A stretch of 64,000 nt of DNA from JAABQG01 sp963726365 (GTDB lineage: Bacteria > Pseudomonadota > Gammaproteobacteria > Burkholderiales > Burkholderiaceae_C), in NCBI GenBank assembly GCA_963726365.1, contig CAVSCI010000005.1, forward strand, positions 1-64,000, read 5' to 3'. Positions 7,971 to 19,725 of this stretch are shown here, piece after piece; positions within the stretch are counted from its first letter, which is position 1, and each line of letters opens with the position of its first letter. The notes under the pieces were generated by a model. The model had not been told where the DNA came from and searched no databases. It worked only from the letters and a program-made list of their open reading frames with translations. The position numbers and the translations under genes were made by a program.

Positions 7971-8186
7971 CTACTTTCTAAGTGCGGACGCCTCCGCGTG
8001 GTCTTTCGTCCCTCTGACAGCCTTGTTCCATGTATCTACAAGTCCGGACTCTTGAATCCCGTCACGTATTGCAGCCTTGATCACGATGTAGAGCACCCAC
8101 ATCGAGACCATGAACCCGATCAAAGACGCTGCAAGGTAGGTGAGCGTGAGCCTTGTCAGCTCGGCATCCAGCACTTGTATGTTCAT
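7971..8186 (-). CDS. Small single-pass membrane protein
   Basis: The 71-residue product has one strong transmembrane helix (LTLTYLAASLIGFMVSMWVL, residues about 12-33) followed by an IKAAIRDGIQESGL motif and a charged C-terminal tail. The motif resembles small DUF6019-like membrane proteins, but I cannot assign a family with confidence. The start at 8186 is chosen because GGGAGGATTG directly precedes it; an upstream in-frame start at 8237 lacks such a site. It is the only intact gene of the R4-R5 cassette. Confidence 0.65.
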   Translation of the reverse strand: MNIQVLDAELTRLTLTYLAASLIGFMVSMWVLYIVIKAAIRDGIQESGLVDTWNKAVRGTKDHAEASALRK

Positions 8187-8424
8187 CAATCCTCCCGTTA
8201 AACCGCACCATTCTCTCTCAGGCCAGAGGCAAATCAAAATGAGTTGCAGGAATGCAAAACTGCCGCTAACATTGGAAGTGAGTGAGGGGTGCTACACCCT
8301 CTGGAGCTTGACCGAATATGGGCAGCGACCACCTCTACCGGCTACCGGAAGGTCATCAGGCTTACGCGCTACGCGAACCTGACCGCAACCGCGCATAGCT
8401 GCGCTTGTTCTTCCGGAGCTATCC

Positions 8425-8833
8425 ATGAAAAGTACTTCCAAGTTTCGCCGCGTCGCATATGAACGTCAGTGCGGCCTTTGCCACTACTGCGGGCTTCCCA
8501 TGATCCCGCGAGAAGCCATTGATCATTTCTCAACCAACCTTGCCTTAAGTCAAAAACAAGCCATGACAGTGACAGCGGAATGCAGAACACCTTCATGCAT
8601 GATGTGATGGTGGTACCGATACCGAGGAGAACATCGCCGCCGCTCACCTAGTGTGCAATCAACGCCGGCACTACATGCGCCCAGCTCCTGATCCTGAAAC
8701 GTTCAAAGCGCTAGTTCAGAGGCAGTTGGCTCAGGGGGGTTGGCTAAAAAAAGTGATCCGGCAGCGCCTAATCGCCACCCAATTGGAGCTTCTCCCCGGG
8801 AGCCGGCAGATGTCCCTACAGAGGCGGTCCTGA
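8425..8833 (+). pseudogene. HNH endonuclease gene, disrupted
   Basis: The 5' frame (8425-8607) encodes a zinc pair (CGLCHYCG) and ends after VTAE. The 3' part continues in another frame as EHLHA, an in-frame TGA, then CDGGTDTEENIAAAH and LVCNQRRH, followed by a helical tail ending at 8833. Together these form the usual HNH arrangement: CxxC, the EH of the first metal histidine, the asparagine of EEN, and the CNxxRH of the second zinc pair. A net one-base shift and a CGA-to-TGA type change break the gene. Its plus orientation, ending just before a half attC site at 8889, is the layout of an integron cassette. Confidence 0.7.
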
Positions 8834-8888
8834 CGCCGTAAAGCGGCATGTGGCAAAGGCATGAAGTGACCTGCGTAAGCAACGTGAC

Positions 8889-8927
8889 GCCTAACCCCTA
8901 GCTCAAGCGGAGCGCCAACGTCGGCGC
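8889..8927 (+). other. Half of an integron attC site
   Basis: GCCTAAC (8889-8895) fits the R'' core consensus RYYYAAC. It is followed by an eight-base spacer and CAAGCGGA (8904-8911), the L'' box, and then by a GCGCC...GGCGC hairpin. This is the order of the 5' half of attC sites of environmental cassettes. The matching 3' half (TCCGCTT...GTTRGGC) is absent because the sequence passes directly into repeat module R5. Confidence 0.55.
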
Positions 8928-9071
8928 TGCCAACCCGGACAAGCCCGCCACCGAACCCAACCGAACTGAAGGCGCTCCTGACGGCCCCCTGGGCCGCTAT
9001 GGACGAAAAAAAACCAGCCGGGTTAGAGCTGGTCTTTTTGCACCCCTGAGGGATCTGGTGGCCTGGAGCGG
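8921..9071 (-). repeat. R5: truncated tRNA-Phe 3' end with terminator flank
   Basis: The flank and terminator (8921-9055) closely match those of the intact tRNA-Phe, but the tRNA part (9056-9071) stops in the T arm instead of the anticodon loop. The stop codon of the neighbouring gene lies only 8 bases beyond, so the gene is flush against the junction. Confidence 0.8.
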
Positions 9072-9078
9072 CCGTATC

Positions 9079-9519
9079 CTACTTCGAGATTTCCAGTCGG
9101 TAGACACGTTCAGTGCCGGACTTATCAGATTTCGTCCCGTAGTAGGCGTCTCCGGCTTTCACGATATAGCGGCACCATTCTTCGGCAGGGACGCTTCTCC
9201 ATTCAATCAGGACGCAGTATCGACCGTCGTCCGAAATATTCCACTTGCCTTGGGTTGACGAATTCCCGCCGCCAATCGCACGGTTGTCAGACGAGATGAT
9301 GAACTTTCCGCTTGAGTCGTTTTTCCAGCGTTGCGCATCACCCTTCGCGTTGAGCCTGCTCATGTTCGCATCGGGCAACAACTTGGTCAGTTCATCCTTG
9401 CTCAGGGTAACTGGACGAAGGGCATCCAAGTCACGCATGACAGAAGGCGTCTGACCGAATGCAAGTGTGGTGCCGACGAGAGCACATGACGAAAACACGA
9501 GGTGGAATATTCTGGTCAT
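9079..9519 (-). CDS. Secreted hypothetical protein (DUF995-like)
   Basis: The 146-residue product has a signal peptide (LVFSSCALVGTTLAFG, cleavage near GQT) and a mature domain with the pattern GKWNISDDGRYCVLIEWR, then EEWCRYIVKAGDAYYG. Two cysteines are spaced as in DUF995-type periplasmic proteins, where the strand order GxW...DGxxC...C...GxxYY is typical. The assignment rests on this pattern only. It is the sole gene of the last and shortest cassette (R5 to tRNA-Phe), filling it almost completely, with its stop 8 bases from R5. The shared promoter-like element lies at 9585-9611. Confidence 0.7.
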   Translation of the reverse strand: MTRIFHLVFSSCALVGTTLAFGQTPSVMRDLDALRPVTLSKDELTKLLPDANMSRLNAKGDAQRWKNDSSGKFIISSDNRAIGGGNSSTQGKWNISDDGRYCVLIEWRSVPAEEWCRYIVKAGDAYYGTKSDKSGTERVYRLEISK

Positions 9520-9584
9520 GGGAGACTCCTTTCGGGTGAGAAAGCCGACGACGAAGGAACTGGGTCGGATACTGGGCGCTTCAG

Positions 9585-9611
9585 GCTATACCTCAACCTC
9601 CGGGATGTAAA
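9585..9611 (-). promoter_or_regulatory. Shared promoter-like element (copy 2)
   Basis: Minus-strand TTTACA, 15-base spacer, TATAGC, about 66 bases upstream of the secreted-protein start. Its core is identical to the element at 2638-2664. Conservation while the surrounding sequence has diverged suggests it is used. Confidence 0.4.
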
Positions 9612-9713
9612 GGTGGCGCTACAAGGCATCGGCGCTGCCAGCCTGGACAAGCCCGCCACCGAACCCAACCGAACTGAAGGCGCTCCTGACAGCCCCCTGG
9701 ACTGCTATAGACG

Positions 9714-9746
9714 TAAAAAAACCAGCCGGGTTAGAGCTGGTCTTTT
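9714..9746 (-). terminator. tRNA-Phe terminator
   Basis: On the minus strand ACCAGC and GCTGGT pair around a nine-base loop and are followed by seven T residues. A run of A on the other side makes it usable in both directions. Copies accompany R1, R3, R4 and R5. Confidence 0.85.
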
Positions 9747-9763
9747 TGCACCCCTGAGGGATC

Positions 9764-9839
9764 TGGTGGCCTGGGGCGGAATCGAACCACCGACACGCGG
9801 ATTTTCAATCCGCTGCTCTACCAACTGAGCTACCGGGCC
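9764..9839 (-). tRNA. tRNA-Phe (GAA)
   Basis: A 76-base cloverleaf with encoded CCA and anticodon loop TTGAAAA. D stem GCTC/GAGC, anticodon stem GCGGA/TCCGC and T stem GGTGG/CCGCC all pair. The acceptor stem GGCCCGG/CCAGGCC has a C-A mismatch at pair 5-68. The 3' strand is the one found in the displaced copies, which fits replacement of the native 3' half by that of an inserted element. It is the anchor of the array to its left. Confidence 0.95.
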
Positions 9840-9848
9840 GAGGCCCAA

Positions 9849-9854
9849 ATTATA
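9849..9854 (-). promoter_or_regulatory. -10 box of tRNA-Phe
   Basis: A perfect TATAAT on the minus strand ends 10 bases before the tRNA 5' end. No good -35 box is seen at 16-18 bases. Confidence 0.6.
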
Positions 9855-9878
9855 GCAGGCGAAAAACCGGCTTTCCGA

Positions 9879-10565
9879 TCAGTTGCCGGCCTGGCGCTTG
9901 CCCCGCGAGAGGTCAACACCCAACTGCTTCAACTTGCGATAGAGGTGCGTTCGTTCGAGGCCGGTCTTCTCGGCCACGCGCGTCATGGACCCGCCCTCCT
10001 TGGCCAGGTGAAATTCGAAGTAGGCCTTTTCAAATTGGTCGCGTGCGTCGCGCAGGGGCTTGTCGAGTTCGAAGCTCTGCTGACCGACAGGCCCCAGGTC
10101 ATGGGCTGCTGGCAATACCATGCCACCGGTCATGGCGGTCTCCAAGCCAGGGTCCACCGCCTTCAGGGCCGCCACAGGCCCCGATACGACCCTGCGTGCA
10201 CTCTCCCGCGCCAGACCCTGCTCGACCGCCTTCAGCAGTTTCTGGAGCGTGATGGGTTTCTCGAGGAAGGCCTGGGCACCGATTCGTGTGGCTTCTACCG
10301 CCGTATCTATCGTTGCATGGCCACTCATCATGATGACGGGCATGCTCAGCAGGCCCGTGGCAGACCATTCCTTGAGCAAGGTGACACCATCGGTGTCAGG
10401 CATCCAGATATCGAGCAACACCAGATCGGGCCGCGCCCGCACTCTCGCGGCGCGGGCCTGTGCGGCGTTCTCCGCGAGCTCCACGTTATGGCCCTCGTCA
10501 TTCAGGATTTCCGACAGCAGGTCACGGATCCCCAGTTCGTCGTCGACCACCAATATATTTGCCAT
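9879..10565 (-). CDS. ntrX: NtrX-like response regulator without AAA+ domain
   Basis: The 228-residue protein has a receiver domain (ILVVDDE acidic pair, phospho-acceptor aspartate about residue 52 in LVLLDIWMPD, lysine in FLEKP) and a Fis-type helix-turn-helix at the C-terminus (MTRVAEKTGLERTHLYRKLK). The central AAA+ sigma-54-activating domain of full-length NtrX (about 450 residues) is missing, so it probably regulates DNA without remodelling sigma-54 polymerase. The start at 10565 gives the receiver a normal N-terminus. Its partner kinase gene ends 39 bases upstream, so the two form one operon. The signal may relate to nitrogen or redox state. Confidence 0.85.
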   Translation of the reverse strand: MANILVVDDELGIRDLLSEILNDEGHNVELAENAAQARAARVRARPDLVLLDIWMPDTDGVTLLKEWSATGLLSMPVIMMSGHATIDTAVEATRIGAQAFLEKPITLQKLLKAVEQGLARESARRVVSGPVAALKAVDPGLETAMTGGMVLPAAHDLGPVGQQSFELDKPLRDARDQFEKAYFEFHLAKEGGSMTRVAEKTGLERTHLYRKLKQLGVDLSRGKRQAGN

Positions 10566-10603
10566 GATTGCTGCTGAATCCCTTGGTATGACTGCGACAG
10601 TCG

Positions 10604-12880
10604 TCAAGCTGCCGGTGTAGTGTGCAAGGCGAATGATAGCGACACTTGGGCGCCAACGACGATCCCCTCCGACACGCGGTTGGAGATATCGATTCGGGCG
10701 CCATGTTCATCGGCGATTTTCTTGACGACGGCCAGCCCCAATCCCGTCCCTCTGGCCTTGGTCGTGACATAGGGTTCAAAAGCCCGCTTCAGGATATGGT
10801 CGGGGAAACCACTGCCACTGTCCAGGATGGTGAGTCGCACCCGGCGTGTGCCTTCAACCCACTGCGTGCGAACCACCACTCGCCCTTCGGCCCCCTCACG
10901 ATGGCTCGACTCCGAGGCGTCCAGCGCGTTCTGCAAGAGGTTATGGATGACTTGCCGCAACTGCTGGGCGTCGCCGCGCACAGGCGGACAGGCCGGATCG
11001 AGCTGCGCCTCGATCCGGCTGTTTTCATCGCCCACCTCGGTGCCATATAGGTGCAGCACATCGACGACGAGTTCGTTAAGGTCGAGCGCCTTCAGGTCCG
11101 CGGCGGGCAGCCGGGCGTAGTCGCGGAACTCATCGACGAGTCGCTTCATGGCGTCAACCTGGTCGACGATGGTCTTGACCGACTTGGCAAGGAGGGTGTT
11201 TTCCGGTGGCGCAAGCTTGCCCGCCAGCTTCATTTCAAGTCGCTCGGCGGAAAGCTGAATGGGGGTCAGCGGATTCTTGATCTCGTGCGCCAGCCGCCGG
11301 GCGACTTCGCCCCATGCCTGGGCCCGCTGCGCCGAGACAATCTCTGAAATGTCATCGAATACGAGCAGCCGGGTCGAATCAGGCAACAGCGCGCCCCGCG
11401 CCACAACGGTGATGGCGTCCTGCGGCATTCCCTGGGCCGACGCATGCAGCTCGAATGACTGCTGCCAGTGATCCAGCCCGTGCTGCAGGCGTTCACCCTG
11501 AAAGGATTCAAACTGCGCAAGAACGCTGTTTGCGAATTCGCCCAACCCGGGGATCAAGGCCAGCGCACGCCCCTCAAAGGCGGCCAGCGGCGCCCGGAGG
11601 ATCCGCGTGGCCCCGGGATTGGATGACAGGACGACGCCCTGGGAGTCCAGCACGATGACGCCTGCTGTCAGATTGTCAAGAATGGTCTGCAGGTTGGTTC
11701 GGGCATCGTCCAGCTGCACCATGGTGTTCTCCACCGCCCCCCGCGCATCAGCAAGCTGCTGGGTCATGTCGGCGAAGGAACGCGTCAAGCCGCCGAGTTC
11801 GTCCTTCCCTTGCAGCACGGCCTTGGGGGTGAAATCACCGGCGGCGACCTGACGAACACCTTCCGCCAACAACAGCAGGGGCCGCGCCAGCTGGTTGCCC
11901 AGAACCACAGCCAGCAGTACGGCTGCAAACACCGCCAGGAAGAGGCTGAGCGTGAGCGTGCCGATGTACATACGCCGCAAGCCCTCGCGGCCCAGCGCGC
12001 GCTCCTGGTATTCCCGGTTGGCCTCCTGCACTGCTATTGCATTGGCCACCAGCGCCGGCGGAAGGGCCTGGGTGACCTGGAGGAACCGAGGCTCGGCCAG
12101 CAAGCCGATCCTGGACGTCGGCACCACCGCGAGGGCATTGATCCTGGCGTTTGCCCCCCCCGCAACAGGATGCTCGTCCAGCCCCTCCACGTTGGCCACG
12201 ACACCCTGGCTGCGCGCGGTGCGCAGCTGCTGCGAAGTGGGTCGCTCCGGATTGATCTGGAAGCGCGACTTCCCGGCGCTGGCAATCAAGGTGCCAGAGG
12301 CGCTCCACAGGACAACATCACTGGCATCGAGTTGCTCACTCAATCGTTCGAGACTCAGCGCTGCACTGGTATCGGTTCCGCCGGAAAGCTGGTTCGCCGC
12401 CGATCGCGTCTTGCTCGCAAGATCGTTGCTCAACGCGTCCAGTGTTCCGCGGCCCAGGTTCAGACCCGCAAAAAGTGCGCCCTCCACTTTGACATCGAAC
12501 CAGCTTTCGATGGAACGCGAGACGAACTGGTACGACACCACATAGATCAGGACGCCGGGCACAAAACCGACCAGCGCGAAAATGGCGGCAAGCTTGACGA
12601 GCAGTCGGCTGCCAAACTTGCCGCGTCGCAAACGCAACCCCAACCGGATCGCCATCCACAAGATCACCGCCCCAAGAAGGGTGGCCACCACCACGTTCAG
12701 GACAAACAGGCGCTCATAGTTGCGCTCGTACAGTTCACGATTGTCAGTGGCCTGCGTCAGCAGGAAGAGCAGGACAAGACCCAGAGCCACCATGGCCGCG
12801 GCCCCGATGACCAACGCCCACCGCACTGCACGCGACTGGTACACCCGACCTGGTGCAGCACCCGCAACGGGCGCTGTCAC
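10604..12880 (-). CDS. ntrY: NtrY-like membrane sensor histidine kinase
   Basis: Three N-terminal hydrophobic helices (about residues 17-40, 57-77, 90-113), a large extracytoplasmic region, a fourth helix (about 295-317), then HAMP, PAS (TILDNLTAGVIVLDSQG), HisKA with the phosphorylated histidine in RRLAHEIKNPLTP, and an HATPase domain with N and G boxes (NLLQNALDA, GTGLGLAVVKK). This is the NtrY layout. GTG at 12880 is preferred as start because it overlaps the TGA of the DUF4390 gene by four bases (GTGA); an ATG at 12931 would overlap that gene by 55 bases. It signals to the adjacent short NtrX-like regulator. Confidence 0.88.
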   Translation of the reverse strand: MTAPVAGAAPGRVYQSRAVRWALVIGAAAMVALGLVLLFLLTQATDNRELYERNYERLFVLNVVVATLLGAVILWMAIRLGLRLRRGKFGSRLLVKLAAIFALVGFVPGVLIYVVSYQFVSRSIESWFDVKVEGALFAGLNLGRGTLDALSNDLASKTRSAANQLSGGTDTSAALSLERLSEQLDASDVVLWSASGTLIASAGKSRFQINPERPTSQQLRTARSQGVVANVEGLDEHPVAGGANARINALAVVPTSRIGLLAEPRFLQVTQALPPALVANAIAVQEANREYQERALGREGLRRMYIGTLTLSLFLAVFAAVLLAVVLGNQLARPLLLLAEGVRQVAAGDFTPKAVLQGKDELGGLTRSFADMTQQLADARGAVENTMVQLDDARTNLQTILDNLTAGVIVLDSQGVVLSSNPGATRILRAPLAAFEGRALALIPGLGEFANSVLAQFESFQGERLQHGLDHWQQSFELHASAQGMPQDAITVVARGALLPDSTRLLVFDDISEIVSAQRAQAWGEVARRLAHEIKNPLTPIQLSAERLEMKLAGKLAPPENTLLAKSVKTIVDQVDAMKRLVDEFRDYARLPAADLKALDLNELVVDVLHLYGTEVGDENSRIEAQLDPACPPVRGDAQQLRQVIHNLLQNALDASESSHREGAEGRVVVRTQWVEGTRRVRLTILDSGSGFPDHILKRAFEPYVTTKARGTGLGLAVVKKIADEHGARIDISNRVSEGIVVGAQVSLSFALHTTPAA

Positions 12881-13485
12881 TTGGTGTTCTCCGGCGTCAA
12901 TCGAAGGCTGCGGGACGCGGCCAGATTCCACTCAGGCTGGCCCACCACCCCGATCTGGAACGGGCGCGGGAGTTGCGAAACATCGAGCCGGAAACGGAAT
13001 TCCACGTAGTAACGTGCGTCCGCCGCAAGCGGCACCGCATCCGCAATCTTCCAATTGGAAATTCGCTGCACGGCCTGAAGTGCATCCTCGAGCGAATCGA
13101 AGTTCTGACTGAAACTCACGCCCAGGCCAACGTTTCCGATGGGTTCAGGAGAGACATTGAGCCTCCAGCGTCGGGTCAGGGGTTGGTAAGCCAGTCGCAT
13201 GTGGCGAGTCGCAGCGGACACCTTGCTGTCGTACCAGTACCAACGGTCACGCAGCAGTTCCGCCTCGGCAACGAAAAACACGGCGACGCCTTTTTGAAGT
13301 GCATCCTCGACGATGGACGGCAACTCCAGCCGGATCTGTGCCGTGAGGAACAGGCCGTCCTCGGCGCGACTTGCCCGCAACTGGGCAATATCCACCGGAT
13401 TGGCTTGGGCGTGGACTGATTGCGCCCCAAAGAGAATCAGGACGCAGACCAGCAAGAACGCCAGGCTATGCCGCGCGCTTCTCAA
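12877..13485 (-). CDS. DUF4390 secreted protein
   Basis: About 202 residues with a signal peptide (HSLAFLLVCVLILFG, cleavage near VHAQ) and the DUF4390 pattern: DGLFLTAQIRLELPSIVEDAL near the N-terminus (given here as two strands and a helix) and RYYVEFRFRLDVSQLPRP near the C-terminus. A TTG at 13485 gives a well-formed signal peptide and only a 20-base overlap with rsmB; an ATG at 13545 would extend 80 bases into rsmB. The family is found between rsmB and ntrYX in Burkholderiales and probably acts in the periplasm. Its molecular role is not known. Confidence 0.75.
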   Translation of the reverse strand: MRSARHSLAFLLVCVLILFGAQSVHAQANPVDIAQLRASRAEDGLFLTAQIRLELPSIVEDALQKGVAVFFVAEAELLRDRWYWYDSKVSAATRHMRLAYQPLTRRWRLNVSPEPIGNVGLGVSFSQNFDSLEDALQAVQRISNWKIADAVPLAADARYYVEFRFRLDVSQLPRPFQIGVVGQPEWNLAASRSLRLTPENTK

Positions 13486-14809
13486 GCAGTGCGTAGAAAA
13501 AACCGTCGTGATCACCCCTGTGATTGTCCGGGACAGATCCTTCAAACGCCCACAATTGGGGCATTAAGTGCCCAGGCGAAGCCTGCAAGACGGCGTCGGT
13601 GTTGTTTGCAACAAACGAATTGATCTGCTCGCTGCCTTCTTCACGGAACACCGAACAGGTGCAGTAGAGCAATCTTCCACCCGCCTTCAGCAAGGGCCAC
13701 AAGGCCCTAAGAAGCCTGGCCTGAATTACCGCCAACTGCGCAATATCGCTTTCCCGCCGCAACCAGCGCACATCGGGATGGCGCCGGACAATGCCCGATG
13801 CAGTACACGGCGCGTCGAGCAGGATCGCGTCAAAAGACTCGCCGTCCCACCAGCTTGCGGGCTCTGCCGCGTCGGCCGTCACCACCCTGGCCGTCAATCC
13901 CAGGCGGCGCAGGTTCTGCCCGATGCGGTCACAGCGCGCTGGATCGATGTCCAATGCAGTGACTCGTGCTGCCGAACACTCGAGCAAGTGGGCCGTCTTT
14001 CCGCCTGGTGCGGCACACGCGTCCAGGATATTCAAGGCGGCCTTGGGGTCAATGCCACGAAGGAGCAGGGGCGCAGCAAGCTGTGCGCCACCATCCTGAA
14101 CTGAAACCATGCCGTCAGAAAACCCGGGGATGCCATGGACCGGCATGGCGTGCTCAAGCACGACGCCCGATGGCGCCTGCGGCGAGGCGCTGATACCCGA
14201 TGCTTGCAACACCTGGAGGTAATCAGCCAAAGTGACACGACGGACATTGGCACGCAGCGTCATGGGTGCGGCGGTGTTGTTGGCACGAAGAATGGCCTCC
14301 CACTGGTCAGGATGCTCCTTCTTCAACCGGTCCACCCACCAGCGCGGATGATTCCAGCGTGCAACCGGATCGGTGTCGGTGTCCTTGACCAGCAGATCTC
14401 TCTCACGCAGGAAACGACGCAGGCAGGCATTGACAAAGCTGGCCTGAGCCCGGGTTGCGGGATTTTTCTTGGCTGCCTCAACCGCTTGATCAACCAGAGT
14501 GAACGCTTCGTAGGGCGCGTCTTCTTGCCGCCAGATCAGCGCAAGCGCGGTGCAGAGCAGGGCATCCACCGCTTCGGGTGGTGCCCTGCGTGCCAGCTTG
14601 CGGCAAAGTGCTTGCGCACGCCCCAGAAACCGCATGACGTGAAAAGAAAGGGCCTGAACGCCAGGGCGCAGTTCCCGATCCACGCGCTCCAGGACGGGCG
14701 TGAGGGAATGGCCGGACCTTACCTCGGTCAGGACATGTGCCGTGGCTTGAAGCTGCCGCCACAAAGGGATTTGCGCTTTGGTCAACTGCGGGTTTTCCCG
14801 GTCATTCAT
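13466..14809 (-). CDS. rsmB: 16S rRNA m5C967 methyltransferase RsmB
   Basis: The 447-residue protein has an N-terminal NusB-like helical RNA-binding domain (to about residue 150) and a Rossmann methyltransferase domain with the SAM loop DACAAPGGKTAHLLE, the first conserved cysteine motif LDAPCTASGI, and the catalytic cysteine in LLYCTCSV. It methylates C967 of 16S rRNA. It leads the minus-strand group rsmB-DUF4390-ntrY-ntrX, whose genes overlap, indicating one transcript. Length is normal for the family. Confidence 0.95.
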   Translation of the reverse strand: MNDRENPQLTKAQIPLWRQLQATAHVLTEVRSGHSLTPVLERVDRELRPGVQALSFHVMRFLGRAQALCRKLARRAPPEAVDALLCTALALIWRQEDAPYEAFTLVDQAVEAAKKNPATRAQASFVNACLRRFLRERDLLVKDTDTDPVARWNHPRWWVDRLKKEHPDQWEAILRANNTAAPMTLRANVRRVTLADYLQVLQASGISASPQAPSGVVLEHAMPVHGIPGFSDGMVSVQDGGAQLAAPLLLRGIDPKAALNILDACAAPGGKTAHLLECSAARVTALDIDPARCDRIGQNLRRLGLTARVVTADAAEPASWWDGESFDAILLDAPCTASGIVRRHPDVRWLRRESDIAQLAVIQARLLRALWPLLKAGGRLLYCTCSVFREEGSEQINSFVANNTDAVLQASPGHLMPQLWAFEGSVPDNHRGDHDGFFYALLEKRAA

Positions 14810-14813
14810 CGTT

Positions 14814-15371
14814 CTATTCCGTGTTTCTCGGTTGGATCAGGCCTGCCGGCTTGAACCCCCATATGCGCGCCAGCAGCATGGCCGGAAACTGGCCGACAGC
14901 GGTGTTGTAAGCAAATACCGAGGCATCAAAGGCCTCGCGCAGACCAGCAGCCTGATCGGCAAGCCGGGCGAGCCGTGCCCGCAGCCCGTCCATCAGACCC
15001 GCCTCCGCGTCGCTGCCCGGCTGGGTCGCGATCAGCCAAACATCATCCAGCACACTCTGCGCCGCACAGAGCGCGGCGACGGCCTCGGGATCGAGCGGCC
15101 GTGAGCGCGCATTGGCCAGCGATCGCGCATATTGTTCTCCGGCCGAACTGAGGCGGCTCCACTGCGCCAGGGATCCATCCGGCAAGACATCCGGCGGCAG
15201 GGCGGCAGGCAGCGTCGCCTGAATCAATGCCGGTTGAACGGCGAGAACACTGTCAAGCGCAGAAAACGCCTTGACGACGTCAGAACGCAACCGCACGAGC
15301 CGGTTGTAGGCGCCGACAGCCCAGAACAGGATGATTGCCGCCAACGCAACCCATGCGAGTGACGGTGTCAT
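14814..15371 (-). CDS. LemA family protein
   Basis: 185 residues with an N-terminal membrane helix (LAWVALAAIILFWAVGAY) and a helical domain containing YNRLVRLRSDVVKAFSALD and a C-terminal AYNTAVGQFPAMLLAR motif, the hallmark of LemA proteins. The N-terminus is likely outside and the helical domain in the cytoplasm or periplasm. The role of LemA proteins is unclear. It lies just upstream of rsmB with 4 bases between them, so it may share a transcript. Confidence 0.85.
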   Translation of the reverse strand: MTPSLAWVALAAIILFWAVGAYNRLVRLRSDVVKAFSALDSVLAVQPALIQATLPAALPPDVLPDGSLAQWSRLSSAGEQYARSLANARSRPLDPEAVAALCAAQSVLDDVWLIATQPGSDAEAGLMDGLRARLARLADQAAGLREAFDASVFAYNTAVGQFPAMLLARIWGFKPAGLIQPRNTE

Positions 15372-15417
15372 TTGGCAACCCTGGCAGGTGGCGAGTCGTA
15401 CATGGATCAGTTTTCAA

Positions 15418-15457
15418 TGAAAAACGCCCAAAGCCAGCGTCAACCGGACTTCGGGCG
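15418..15457 (-). terminator. Terminator of the rpoBC transcript
   Basis: On the minus strand CGCCCGAAG and CTTTGGGCG pair with a 15-base loop and are followed by TTTTTC. It lies about 20 bases after the rpoC stop codon. Confidence 0.8.
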
Positions 15458-15479
15458 CTATCGAAAATAGACTATCCGA

Positions 15480-19706
<4,227 letters not shown>

Positions 19707-19725
19707 GGGACTCTTTCCTTTTCAA

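Larger units (their letters stand above)
220..9839 (-). mobile_element. Nested tRNA-Phe attachment-site array (five cassette-like units)
   Basis: The tRNA-Phe gene at the right end is followed downstream by five further copies of its 3' part, all in the same orientation, at 328-371, 2790-2833, 4871-4912, 7808-7852 and 9056-9071. In the first four, identity to the tRNA runs from the CCA end to the anticodon loop and then stops, which is where tyrosine recombinases often cross over in tRNA genes. Intervals between copies are about 2462, 2081, 2937, 1248 and 708 bp, and each holds one to three small genes or gene remnants. Copies R1, R3, R4 and R5 also repeat the tRNA terminator and about 100 bp of flank. 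The likely history is successive insertions, with the newest unit next to the tRNA. No integrase gene is present, so the mechanism is inferred. Confidence 0.7.

Noticed and set aside
10630..10655. GATAGC followed by a CTTGGGC sequence in ntrY as a further copy of the dispersed repeat
   Set aside because: It is on the non-coding strand, the spacing differs and the residues are native to the kinase C-terminus.
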